From assembly GCA_963776675.1 (NCBI GenBank), contig CAVZNR010000030.1:1-64000 (forward strand): 64,000 nucleotides of DNA. The letters are read 5' to 3'. Positions 43,581 to 51,290 of this stretch are shown piece after piece (positions within the stretch are counted from its first letter, which is position 1; every line of letters begins with the position of its first letter). The position numbers were made by a program, and so were the translations under genes. Under the pieces are notes generated by a model. That model saw only the letters and a program-made list of their open reading frames with translations, did not search any database and had not been told where the DNA came from. This DNA comes from Hyphomicrobium_A sp963776675 (GTDB lineage Bacteria; Pseudomonadota; Alphaproteobacteria; Rhizobiales; Hyphomicrobiaceae).

Positions 43581-43975
43581 TTTCTACACCGCCGCGATCT
43601 CGGTTCCTGCGACCACCGAGATGCCGATCGTTCACCCCAGCACCTAATCGCCCACCATGCACGCATTGGCGCCCCGGTGTCGCGTGCAGCACGCCGCATC
43701 CGAACCCTGCGACCTGCTGATCGCCAATGTCCGCATAGCCGCGATCGGCAAGCTGCTGACGCGGGCGCCCCGCCGTTGCGGCCAACGCACGACTGGTGCT
43801 GATTTACACATCTTTCAGTTGCAGAAGTGCGAACCACCTTCTCGCAATTGTCGAGGTATTGCGGCGAGATGTACCATCTTCCATCTAGGACCGAACCCGT
43901 GCATGTTAGACTTGGGAAAATCCCTCGCGATTCTTCTTCCCCCGACACAGAGAATTGCTCCGTTCGGTTTCGGGC
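43581..43975. other. Intergenic region between N-ATPase operon and pgmB operon (395 bases)
   Basis: No gene is supported. All flanking genes are on the minus strand, so this region should carry the end of the ATPase transcript and the promoter of the pgmB operon. I saw no clear terminator or FNR/FixK-type box. Confidence 0.5.
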
Positions 43976-44860
43976 TTACGTGCTCAGCGCCTCGAAGCCC
44001 GATGTGACATCGAACAATTCCTCGTCGATACGGCTCTGGCGTAGGCGTTGAAAGCGGCCTGTCAGGTCGTCGAGCAGCTCGTCGATATTCTTGTCGGCGC
44101 GCTGCATTGCGGCAAGCCTGCTCGCATTCTCGCTCGCCAGTGATTCCGCACAGGCACGAAAAATAGAGACGAAAAGATACTCACGGATCAGCGCTCGCAA
44201 TGTCGTCCTACGATCACCCAGTGGTTCGGGCAGAGATCCGGTTGGCCACGGGATGTCGGCGAGCTTTCTTCTCCATACATTATCGAGCGGCAGCAACCTC
44301 TGAGCTACGGGCGCATAGACAGCCCGCGACGTCGGGCGATTGTAGAAGAGGAAAAGCTCGTCGAACTCGCCTCGCGTGTCCGGCGGCTCGCATTCGACGA
44401 GGATTTGGCCGACAAGTGGCGTGATGGCCTTTACGGAGTTTGGCACAGGGAAAAACCCCGAGAGCGGCAAACCGGAGCCGACCAAGCGGGCCTCAACTCG
44501 ATCACCGACGGCCCACACTCTCGGCGTAATGGACAGTGGCTCGAGAGTGGTCAGCGCAAACTCAGCCACTTTGTCGTTGAACGGTCCCACCAATCCCTGG
44601 TCCGATCCGAATACGACCGCACCAACAGACCTCCCGAGGGCGTGTTGTCGATCCTCCACCGGGAGTTCCATTGCCGCACGGTGTCGAAAGAAGATGCTAA
44701 GTCCCAGTTCGATGCTTTGATAGTAGTCGCCCAACGCGCGCTCGGCCTTCTCGTATTGACCGATATTCGAAGCAGCCAGAGCCTTCATAGTTCTGACAAC
44801 GGATTGAAGATCTCCGGCACTCCTGATCTTTCGGTGAAGGCTAGCTGTGGTGTCGCTCAC
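43976..44860 (-). CDS. atpG: N-type ATPase gamma subunit
   Basis: The rotor-stalk gamma subunit of an F1-type ATPase, 294 residues. The terminal helices are recognisable: TASLHRKIRSAGDLQSVVRT at the N terminus and NASRLAAMQRADKNIDELLD with FQRLRQSRIDEELFDVTSG at the C terminus. The middle part is divergent from housekeeping AtpG and has VVFGSDQGLVGPFNDKV. It is last in the atpDCQRBEFAG operon and overlaps atpA by four bases. That position and divergence mark it as the N-ATPase form. Confidence 0.92.
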   Translation of the reverse strand: MSDTTASLHRKIRSAGDLQSVVRTMKALAASNIGQYEKAERALGDYYQSIELGLSIFFRHRAAMELPVEDRQHALGRSVGAVVFGSDQGLVGPFNDKVAEFALTTLEPLSITPRVWAVGDRVEARLVGSGLPLSGFFPVPNSVKAITPLVGQILVECEPPDTRGEFDELFLFYNRPTSRAVYAPVAQRLLPLDNVWRRKLADIPWPTGSLPEPLGDRRTTLRALIREYLFVSIFRACAESLASENASRLAAMQRADKNIDELLDDLTGRFQRLRQSRIDEELFDVTSGFEALST

Positions 44861-46488
44861 CGGACTGCCTTTCGTGTTGACTGAGGCTGCCTTTGAACGT
44901 TGTTGGGCGATCCCGACTCCGCCCCATGATCGTGCTTCATTTCGGATGCTGGTTCCGGCGTGGCTTGGACCTGCGCCAGCGCGCTGCGCGCAATCTCGAT
45001 GATGAGCTTTCGGTCATCCTCGCTCAAGTGCGTGGCGGTCTCGAAACGCGAACGCACGTCATCTGGGATCTCTTCGGCAGCCGTCTGCACGGCACGCTCG
45101 GCAGAATTCATCTGATCGAGCGGTACCGAATCGAAGAGCCCGTCTGTCAACGCCAACAGGATTGCAATTTGGCCTGACACGGATACTGGTGTGAATTCGG
45201 ACTGCTTGAGGCAGGCTCGGATCCGCCGTCCATGCTCGATAATCTTGCGTGTGTCCTCGTCCAGTCGGGCGCCAAACCGGGCGAATGTCTCAAGCTCCTC
45301 GAACTGAGCGTAACTGAGCTTGAGGTCGCCTGTCACCGCGCGATAGGCAGTGCGTTGTGCCTTTCCACCGACACGTGAAACGGACCTGCCTACATCGACT
45401 GCAGGCAGAACTCCCAGTTCGAATAGCGATGGTGAGAGATAGATCTGGCCGTCCGTGATCGATATTAGATTGGTCGGAATGTATGCGGATATATTCTGGG
45501 CTTCCGTTTCGATGATTGGGAGTGCGGTGAGAGATCCGCCGCCGAGATCGGTCCGCCATCGGGTCGCGCGTTCGAGCAAGCGCGAGTGGATATAGAAGAT
45601 ATCGCCCGGGAACGCTTCGCGTCCCGGCGGCCGGCGCAGCAGCAATGAGAGCTCGCGATAGGCGCGCGCGTGTTGTGTGAGATCGTCGTAGACGATGAGG
45701 ACATCGCGGCCCGCCTCGACGAAATGCTCTGCGATGCTGGTCGCAGCGTAAGGAGCGATAAAGGCGAGGCCTGGCGGATCATTACCCTCGGTCACGACTA
45801 CGACGGTATGATCCATCCCGCCTTTCTCGCGAAGATTGGCAACTGCCTTTGCCACGGCGGAAGCGCGCTGGCCAATTGCACAGTAAACGCAGACGACATT
45901 CTGATTGCGTTGGTTGAGGATCGCGTCGATCGCGATGGCCGTCTTTCCCGTCTGCCGGTCCCCCAGGATCAATTCCCGCTGCCCGCGTCCGATTGGGATC
46001 AGCGCATCGATGACCTTGAGGCCAGTCTGAAGTGGCACCGTCACAGGCGCACGGTCCATGATCGCAGCCGCAGGGCGCTCGATGGGCAGTCGCTGGCCTG
46101 TGACGACGGTCCCCTTGCCATCGAGGGGCCGCCCGAGTGGATCGACCACTCGCCCCAACAATCCTTCGCCGACGCCGACATCCATAACCCGGCCGGTGCG
46201 CTGCACTTCATCGCCAGCGTTGAGATGCCAGTATTCTCCGAGCAGGACGACGCCGACTTCGTCCTCATCCACGTTGAAGGCGATGCCTAGCACGTCGCCG
46301 GGAAACACGACGAGTTCGTCGAACCCAACGCCGGGAAGACCGGAGATCTTCGCGATACCGGTCGAAATGCTTGCTATCGTGCCAACTTCCTGTGGCTCCA
46401 GGCGCGGTGCGAATTTGTCCCGCGCCTGACCTATGCGCGAGAATACGCCGTCGAGCACGCTCTTGAGGTTGTCGGGTTCCATGCTCAA
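44857..46488 (-). CDS. atpA: N-type ATPase alpha subunit
   Basis: The non-catalytic nucleotide-binding alpha subunit, 543 residues. It shows Walker A GDRQTGKTAIAIDAILNQ, FCVYCAIGQRASAVAK-like (VVCVYCAIGQRASAVAKAV), GRDVLIVYDDLTQHARAYRE and the signature PAVDVGRSVSRVGGKAQ. The N terminus is shortened to SMEPDNLKSVLDGVFSRIG, and a charged roughly 35-residue tail follows the usual C terminus. Four-base overlaps with both atpF and atpG show tight coupling in the operon. Confidence 0.95.
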   Translation of the reverse strand: MSMEPDNLKSVLDGVFSRIGQARDKFAPRLEPQEVGTIASISTGIAKISGLPGVGFDELVVFPGDVLGIAFNVDEDEVGVVLLGEYWHLNAGDEVQRTGRVMDVGVGEGLLGRVVDPLGRPLDGKGTVVTGQRLPIERPAAAIMDRAPVTVPLQTGLKVIDALIPIGRGQRELILGDRQTGKTAIAIDAILNQRNQNVVCVYCAIGQRASAVAKAVANLREKGGMDHTVVVVTEGNDPPGLAFIAPYAATSIAEHFVEAGRDVLIVYDDLTQHARAYRELSLLLRRPPGREAFPGDIFYIHSRLLERATRWRTDLGGGSLTALPIIETEAQNISAYIPTNLISITDGQIYLSPSLFELGVLPAVDVGRSVSRVGGKAQRTAYRAVTGDLKLSYAQFEELETFARFGARLDEDTRKIIEHGRRIRACLKQSEFTPVSVSGQIAILLALTDGLFDSVPLDQMNSAERAVQTAAEEIPDDVRSRFETATHLSEDDRKLIIEIARSALAQVQATPEPASEMKHDHGAESGSPNNVQRQPQSTRKAVR

Positions 46489-47306
46489 TGCGTCCCGGCT
46501 TCAACCGCCGAGGCAGCGGGCTTAGGCACAGCCCGGCTTTCAGAGTTGTCCCTTCCGTCCAGCAGGGCGCCGACGTCCTGCTCCAAAGATCCGAGATAGT
46601 TCTCCACACTCCAAGCTATCTTTTCACCACCAACCGTAAACTCCATTCCGCTGATCACATCAGGCGCGGTCTCAAACCGGACGCGGATATCAGCTCCAAA
46701 TAGTTCATTGAATGCGCTCTTTAATTCGGAGCGGTGATCCGCAGTCAGGTCGAACGCGCTGCGAACGAGCCCCGGATCCGATGCTGCTTTGATCGCCTTG
46801 ACAAGGGTCGCCTTCTCGCTATCGCCTATTTCGCTCAATCGCCGCACGAACGCACCGACCATGCAATCCTCCAGATCGGCTGTCGCAAGATCCTTCAGAA
46901 GCTTCCTGGCAATCGCAAAAACTTCCTGCGTGGTGCGGGCCCCAATGGCCTTATTAAGGGCACTGGCTTCGCTTCTGAGCGACTCGCGACGTTTCACACT
47001 CAGCGCCTCAGCTGCCTGTCGGGCTTCTTCAATGAGCCGACGACGCTCCGTCTTGGCATCCTCCGTCGCTTTGAGCAGTAGTGCCGATCGCTGTTGGTCG
47101 AAAGCCTCGTTCTTGCGCTCGAACTCAACCCGCTCCTTGTTGGCTTCAGCCTTCGTTGCGTCAGCACTCGCCAGCTCGTGGGCAATCCGCGTCTCCCGCG
47201 CGTCGATGGCGTCGAGAATAGGTTTGTAGAGATAGCGCTTTAGCAACCACACCAAAACGATGAAGTTGAGGGCCTGCGCACCCACGGTGAACCAATCGAC
47301 GAGCAT
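46485..47306 (-). CDS. atpF: N-type ATPase b subunit (long form)
   Basis: The peripheral-stalk b subunit, 273 residues, longer than housekeeping b subunits as usual for N-ATPases, which lack a separate delta subunit. One N-terminal membrane helix (FTVGAQALNFIVLVWLLKRY) is followed by a long charged helix (about 35-150). A C-terminal globular part may replace delta (TADHRSELKSAFNELFGADI, FTVGGEKIAWSVENYLGSLE). It starts three bases after atpE and overlaps atpA. Confidence 0.92.
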   Translation of the reverse strand: MLVDWFTVGAQALNFIVLVWLLKRYLYKPILDAIDARETRIAHELASADATKAEANKERVEFERKNEAFDQQRSALLLKATEDAKTERRRLIEEARQAAEALSVKRRESLRSEASALNKAIGARTTQEVFAIARKLLKDLATADLEDCMVGAFVRRLSEIGDSEKATLVKAIKAASDPGLVRSAFDLTADHRSELKSAFNELFGADIRVRFETAPDVISGMEFTVGGEKIAWSVENYLGSLEQDVGALLDGRDNSESRAVPKPAASAVEAGTH

Positions 47307-47309
47307 GAA

Positions 47310-47591
47310 CTACTTACCGGCGGCTTGGGTGATGGCGTGATTCCAGAACGGATTGGCGAAGACGAGGATCATCGACAGCACAAAGCAGTAGATCGCGACC
47401 GATTCGATCATCGCAAGGCCGACAAACAGAGTGCGCGTTATTGTGGATGCGGCGTCCGGCTGCTGCGCCAGCGATGTAAGCGCCTTGGAAACAGCTAGTC
47501 CCTCGCCAAGTGCGGGCCCTATACTTCCCAGCGCAATCGTAAGTCCCGCTGTTACGATGGACGTCATTGCGATGAGTGTTGCGCTATCCAT
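47310..47591 (-). CDS. atpE: N-type ATPase c subunit (Na+-type ligands)
   Basis: The 93-residue c subunit forms the rotor ring in the membrane. Helix 1 has LGSIGPALGEGLAVSKAL and helix 2 has LFVGLAMIESVAIYCFVLSM. By comparison with the Na+-binding ring of Ilyobacter tartaricus (Q32, E65, S66, Y70), the matching positions here are E30, E63, S64 and Y68. Three of four ligands are the same and one is Glu for Gln, as in other N-ATPases thought to pump Na+. Ion choice is inferred, not shown. Confidence 0.94.
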   Translation of the reverse strand: MDSATLIAMTSIVTAGLTIALGSIGPALGEGLAVSKALTSLAQQPDAASTITRTLFVGLAMIESVAIYCFVLSMILVFANPFWNHAITQAAGK

Positions 47592-47622
47592 TTTCTATCC
47601 TCTTGATCAAGGGACTGGGCCT

Positions 47623-48330
47623 TCAGGGCTCAGCAGTAATTTCGAGTTTGGCTTTTCGCATGCGCGTGGCGGCGGCGATGTAAACGGCGGCCAGGATGCT
47701 GAAGATATAGGCCTGGACCATCCCCGTAAGCAGACCGAGCACACTCATGGCGATCGGAAAAATGAAGGGCGTGATGGTCAGCAAGATACTGAGGATCATC
47801 GCGCCGCTCATCATGTTGCCGAACAGGCGGACGGCAAGCGCCAGCGTGCGCGACAGTTCGCTGATGATGTTGAACGGCAGCATAATAACCGTAGGCTCGA
47901 TATAGGACTTCAGGTATTCACCTGCACCCTGTTCCCTCATGCCGAATACCGGCACAGCCACGAACACGCACAATGCAAGGGCCGCTGTGGTGGAGAGCGA
48001 TCCCGTTGGCGGCTCAAATCCTGGTATGATCGTGCAGAGACTCGCGCTGGCCACAAAGAGAAAGAGTGTACCGAGGAAACCGATGTACCGGCGCGGTTGC
48101 CGTAAGCCGACATCCTCGATTTGCTTTTCGATGCCGCTGACGACGATTTCCAGTAGGTTCTGCCATCGTGAGCGCGTTAGTCCTTTGGACAAATTACCGG
48201 TGACGAGCTTCGCCCCGAAGGTCAAAGCAAGCATCAAGCCCCAAGTGAACACGATCGTGGCACTGAGCTTTACGAACCCATATTGCCAAAAGATTATCTG
48301 ATCGGGGCTAAGGCGCATGGCTTCCCTCAT
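47623..48330 (-). CDS. atpB: N-type ATPase a subunit
   Basis: The 235-residue stator subunit a, with about five or six membrane helices. The essential arginine lies in ELSRTLALAVRLFGNMMSGA. Other features are NIISELSR, SRWQNLLEIVVSGIEKQIED near the N terminus and LLTGMVQAYIFSILAAVYI at the end. It overlaps atpR by 11 to 23 bases depending on which of two close ATG codons is used (48330 or 48318). It precedes atpE by 31 bases. Confidence 0.93.
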   Translation of the reverse strand: MREAMRLSPDQIIFWQYGFVKLSATIVFTWGLMLALTFGAKLVTGNLSKGLTRSRWQNLLEIVVSGIEKQIEDVGLRQPRRYIGFLGTLFLFVASASLCTIIPGFEPPTGSLSTTAALALCVFVAVPVFGMREQGAGEYLKSYIEPTVIMLPFNIISELSRTLALAVRLFGNMMSGAMILSILLTITPFIFPIAMSVLGLLTGMVQAYIFSILAAVYIAAATRMRKAKLEITAEP

Positions 48331-48622
48331 TTGCCAGGCGGTCCTGTTCTACTTCGGCCGACCGCGTTTGCCTCATCACGAAAAGCCGGGCGATCGCAAA
48401 TCCAAAGAGGCAGGCCAGCAGTCGCTGCCAATGCCCACCCGAAACGAGATAGAAACCTGAGAGGACTAAAGACATCCGCAGCAGAAGGCTGCCAATGAAC
48501 CACAGCGCCGGTCGCGCGGAAGCAGCGCCTTTATTGACCGTCACCCAAAGGCCGGCGAAGAAAACGACGCCAAGCGCAAGACCCGCGACGCCGGCTATGC
48601 TCAGCGGTACTAAATCATTCAT
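48308..48622 (-). CDS. atpR: N-ATPase accessory membrane subunit AtpR
   Basis: A small membrane protein specific to N-ATPase operons, 104 residues from the ATG at 48620-48622 (MNDLVPLSIAGVAGLALGVV). It has AGGAG seven bases upstream. Three hydrophobic helices are visible, with GLWVTVNKGAASARPALWFI and LLLRMSLVLSGFYLVSGGHW, the AtpR family pattern. AtpR has been proposed to interact with c subunits and help ring assembly or Na+ coupling. It overlaps the end of atpQ and the start of atpB. Confidence 0.88.
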   Translation of the reverse strand: MNDLVPLSIAGVAGLALGVVFFAGLWVTVNKGAASARPALWFIGSLLLRMSLVLSGFYLVSGGHWQRLLACLFGFAIARLFVMRQTRSAEVEQDRLANEGSHAP

Positions 48623-48953
48623 TGTCATTCTCCTGCTCGTCGCGCATGGCTTGATCCTCCTTGGCCACCCAATGCCAGGCATTGAAACAGCCAATGGCGA
48701 GCCCAGCCACGAGGAGTGCTAGCGTCCAGGACCGCGCTCCGCCGTAATGCTTGTCGAGCCAGAGCCCAAGAGCCGCACCGAGCAGCGTTGGAACCGCGAC
48801 CGACCATCCGATCAAGCCCATCATACCCAAGCCGAACCACACACCCGGGACGGGATTTCGCCGCGCTTTGAGCTTTCTCTGCTCGTTCGCGCCAACTTCT
48901 TCCGCCAACGTCTGGCGACTTTTCGAAATGTCTCCGTCTCCGTCTTCACTCAT
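48615..48953 (-). CDS. atpQ: N-ATPase accessory membrane subunit AtpQ (AtpI-like)
   Basis: A 112-residue two-helix membrane protein of the AtpI/AtpQ family, found in N-ATPase operons next to atpR. The family pattern is NPVPGVWFGLGMMGLIGWSV, VPTLLGAALGLWLDKHYG and SWTLALLVAGLAIGCFNAWH, followed by a charged tail. AtpI-like proteins aid c-ring assembly, and a Mg2+ role has been suggested. It overlaps atpC upstream by eight bases and atpR downstream. Confidence 0.9.
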   Translation of the reverse strand: MSEDGDGDISKSRQTLAEEVGANEQRKLKARRNPVPGVWFGLGMMGLIGWSVAVPTLLGAALGLWLDKHYGGARSWTLALLVAGLAIGCFNAWHWVAKEDQAMRDEQENDNE

Positions 48954-49350
48954 GCTGGAAACTCGCGAAGCGCCGAAGAAATCCGCTTTCGAGCTTGGCC
49001 ATCACTAAGCGCGTGCTCAGTTCGGTTTCATCCAAGGTCAGAAACTCACGTTCGACAGATTGCCGGAGTTGACCGAGGTCGTTGCCACCGAAGGCGCGGC
49101 GGACCGAAACGAGCACATTGAGTCCGGTCTTGACGATGACACCCTGATCCACTGCAAGATAGACTTCTCCATCAGCGTCGCTCTCGTAGATCAGTATGCC
49201 CGGCTTCAGTGCAGCTACGCAGTCGAGACGCTGCGGAAGAAGCCCGAACGACCCATCGCGCGCCTCAGCAACGATGCGAGATACATCGCTGGTCTCAGTG
49301 AAGACCTGGAAAGGCAGAAGAACCTTAAGCATCATGCGAGGTTGTGCCAT
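48946..49350 (-). CDS. atpC: N-type ATPase epsilon subunit
   Basis: The epsilon subunit of the rotor, 134 residues from the ATG at 49348-49350 (MAQPRMMLKVLLPFQVFTET). It has GGAAGG upstream. A longer frame adds nine residues. The beta-sandwich part contains DGSFGLLPQRLDCVAALKPG and the C-terminal helices RRAFGGNDLGQLRQSVEREF. N-ATPase epsilon proteins are divergent from housekeeping ones, as seen here. Its start overlaps the 3' end of atpD by 26 bases. Confidence 0.9.
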   Translation of the reverse strand: MAQPRMMLKVLLPFQVFTETSDVSRIVAEARDGSFGLLPQRLDCVAALKPGILIYESDADGEVYLAVDQGVIVKTGLNVLVSVRRAFGGNDLGQLRQSVEREFLTLDETELSTRLVMAKLESGFLRRFASFQHE

Positions 49351-50890
49351 CTTTACCTTCCGCTTTGGCTGCCGCACGTGATTTAGCGGCCGGGTCGGCA
49401 GACGCCCTTTGCATCGTAGTCAAGACCGATTTGGGCTCGCCACTCCCTTTGCTTTTCGCCGCGGGTCGGGCGACAGTTGCTTCCTGGGATCGTCCTGCGC
49501 CTTTCTTCACTTCGTCAATTGTGCCGATCATGTAGAACGCACTTTCAGGTACGTCCTTGAATTCGTCGTGGAGAATCCGCTCGCAGCCATCCAGGGCGTC
49601 CTCAAGGCTGACCAGTCTACCCTTGAGGCTCGTGAACTGTTCAGTCGTGAAAAATGGCTGTGTCAGGAATCGCTCGAGCCGGCGCGCTCGGCCGACCACA
49701 TTGCGATCGGCTGGTGCCAGTTGTTCCAGCCCAAGCATGGCGATGATGTCTTTGAGCTCGGCATATTGCGCAAGTGTTCGCCGGATCTCCTGCGCCAACC
49801 CATAGTGACGCTCTCCAACGATGCCAGGTGTGGCCATCTTGGAGTTGGATTTCAGCGGATCAATTGCAGGATAGAGACCTTCGCTGGCCCGCTTGCGCGA
49901 GAGCACGATGGAGGCTGACAGGTGCGAAAAGGTGTGCACTGCGGCTGGATCGGTCAAATCGTCAGCAGGGACATAGACCGCCTGGATCGATGTGATGGCA
50001 CCGGAATCGGTGTTGGCAATCCGTTCCTCCAAGCCCGATAGCTCGGTACCCATGGTCGGTTGATATCCCAGGCGTGAGGGCATTTGGCCCATCAATCCCG
50101 AAACCTCCATGCCGGCCTGGATGAAGCGAAAGATGTTGTCGATCAAGAGCAAGACATCGCGATGCTCGTCGTCTCGAAAATACTCCGCCATTGTCAACGC
50201 GGCGTGGCCGATCCGAAAACGGGCCCCGGGTGGCTCGTTCATCTGACCGAACAACATGACCATGTTCGGCAGCACCCCCGCAGCCTTCATCTCCCGGTGA
50301 AGCTCTTCGCCTTCACGACAGCGCTCGCCGATGCCACAGAAGATGCTGACGCCTTCCTGATGGCCGATCATGTTGTGGATCATTTCGGTCAGCAGCACCG
50401 TTTTGCCGACACCGGCACCACCGAAGAGGCCTGCCTTTCCGCCACGCTCCAGCGGCAGGAGCACGTCTATGAGCTTAATCCCCGTTTCGAAGACCTCTGA
50501 TTTGGTGGAGCGCCTTGCCAGTGGCGGGGGCTGACGATGAACGGAGCGCCAATTGATATTAGACGGCGGCCCTTCGCGGTCGATCACGCTACCGAACACA
50601 TCGAACATGCGTGAGAGAATGCCCTTGCCGACCGGCGCCTGGAGCGGTCCGCCGGTGTTCTCGACGCTCATGCCGCGGGCCAGTCCTTGTGTCGGCGTGA
50701 GCGCAATTCCCCGTACCCGCTGAGCATCGATCTGAGCCAGCACCTCGAGCATGATTTCTTTATGCACTCCAGTACGTAGGACCGAATAGATGGCAGGCAG
50801 TTGCTCTTCGAACCTCACATCGACGACGCTGCCACGCACCGCTACGACCACGCCGGAGCTCGGCTTTGTGATGACGTCCTGTTGTGGCAT
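49325..50890 (-). CDS. atpD: N-type ATPase beta subunit with C-terminal extension
   Basis: The catalytic beta subunit, 521 residues from the ATG at 50888-50890 (MPQQDVITKPSSGVVVAVRG). Walker A is FGGAGVGKTVLLTEMIHNM. The catalytic glutamate lies in GIGERCREGEEL, and the signature is TDPAAVHTFSHLSASIVLSR. The usual beta subunit ends near FYMIGTIDEVKK. Here about 60 further Ala/Lys/Ser-rich residues follow and run across the atpC start. It opens the atpDCQRBEFAG operon. N-ATPases act beside the ordinary F-ATPase, which is not in this window. Confidence 0.95.
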   Translation of the reverse strand: MPQQDVITKPSSGVVVAVRGSVVDVRFEEQLPAIYSVLRTGVHKEIMLEVLAQIDAQRVRGIALTPTQGLARGMSVENTGGPLQAPVGKGILSRMFDVFGSVIDREGPPSNINWRSVHRQPPPLARRSTKSEVFETGIKLIDVLLPLERGGKAGLFGGAGVGKTVLLTEMIHNMIGHQEGVSIFCGIGERCREGEELHREMKAAGVLPNMVMLFGQMNEPPGARFRIGHAALTMAEYFRDDEHRDVLLLIDNIFRFIQAGMEVSGLMGQMPSRLGYQPTMGTELSGLEERIANTDSGAITSIQAVYVPADDLTDPAAVHTFSHLSASIVLSRKRASEGLYPAIDPLKSNSKMATPGIVGERHYGLAQEIRRTLAQYAELKDIIAMLGLEQLAPADRNVVGRARRLERFLTQPFFTTEQFTSLKGRLVSLEDALDGCERILHDEFKDVPESAFYMIGTIDEVKKGAGRSQEATVARPAAKSKGSGEPKSVLTTMQRASADPAAKSRAAAKAEGKDGTTSHDA

Positions 50891-51290
50891 GTCCGTTTGC
50901 GTCCTGTTTGCAGACCTACTCGCTCGGTGGTGGTTGTGAAACCGGCCAGAGCGCTCGCCCATTACGAAGCAACAATCAGTCTCCCGTTGGCGCTAGCGCA
51001 GTCGTATCGGACCCGAACAGACGGTAGCCCTGCTTAGCAATGCCGGACTTTGCGTCTTTTGCCGCACGGAACCCGAGTTCATCGACGGTCTTCACAATTC
51101 CCAATGGCCAGAGCACCTTTCGGCAATTGGGTTCAATTGTTGAGCCATAAGGGACCAATCGTAAACACCTCGATAGGATATTCAGTGGACCTACCGAGGG
51201 GCCACGGCCATCCCCTTACCGAGCGGGTTTTTGTGCGCTCTTCCCGAGCCCAAGGATCCCGTATGAAGTGCGGATCAATGGTGCAAAAGC
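50891..51290. other. Divergent intergenic region upstream of the N-ATPase operon (400 bases)
   Basis: No firm gene. A 60-codon minus-strand frame (50976-51158) begins with TTG and lacks a ribosome-binding site. The region must hold the promoters of the ATPase operon (leftward) and of the REC/glycosyltransferase gene (rightward). I could not pick out clear boxes. Confidence 0.5.

Noticed and set aside
50976..51158. 60-codon minus-strand frame upstream of atpD
   Set aside because: It starts with TTG, lacks a ribosome-binding site and has no recognised family, though it cannot be fully excluded.
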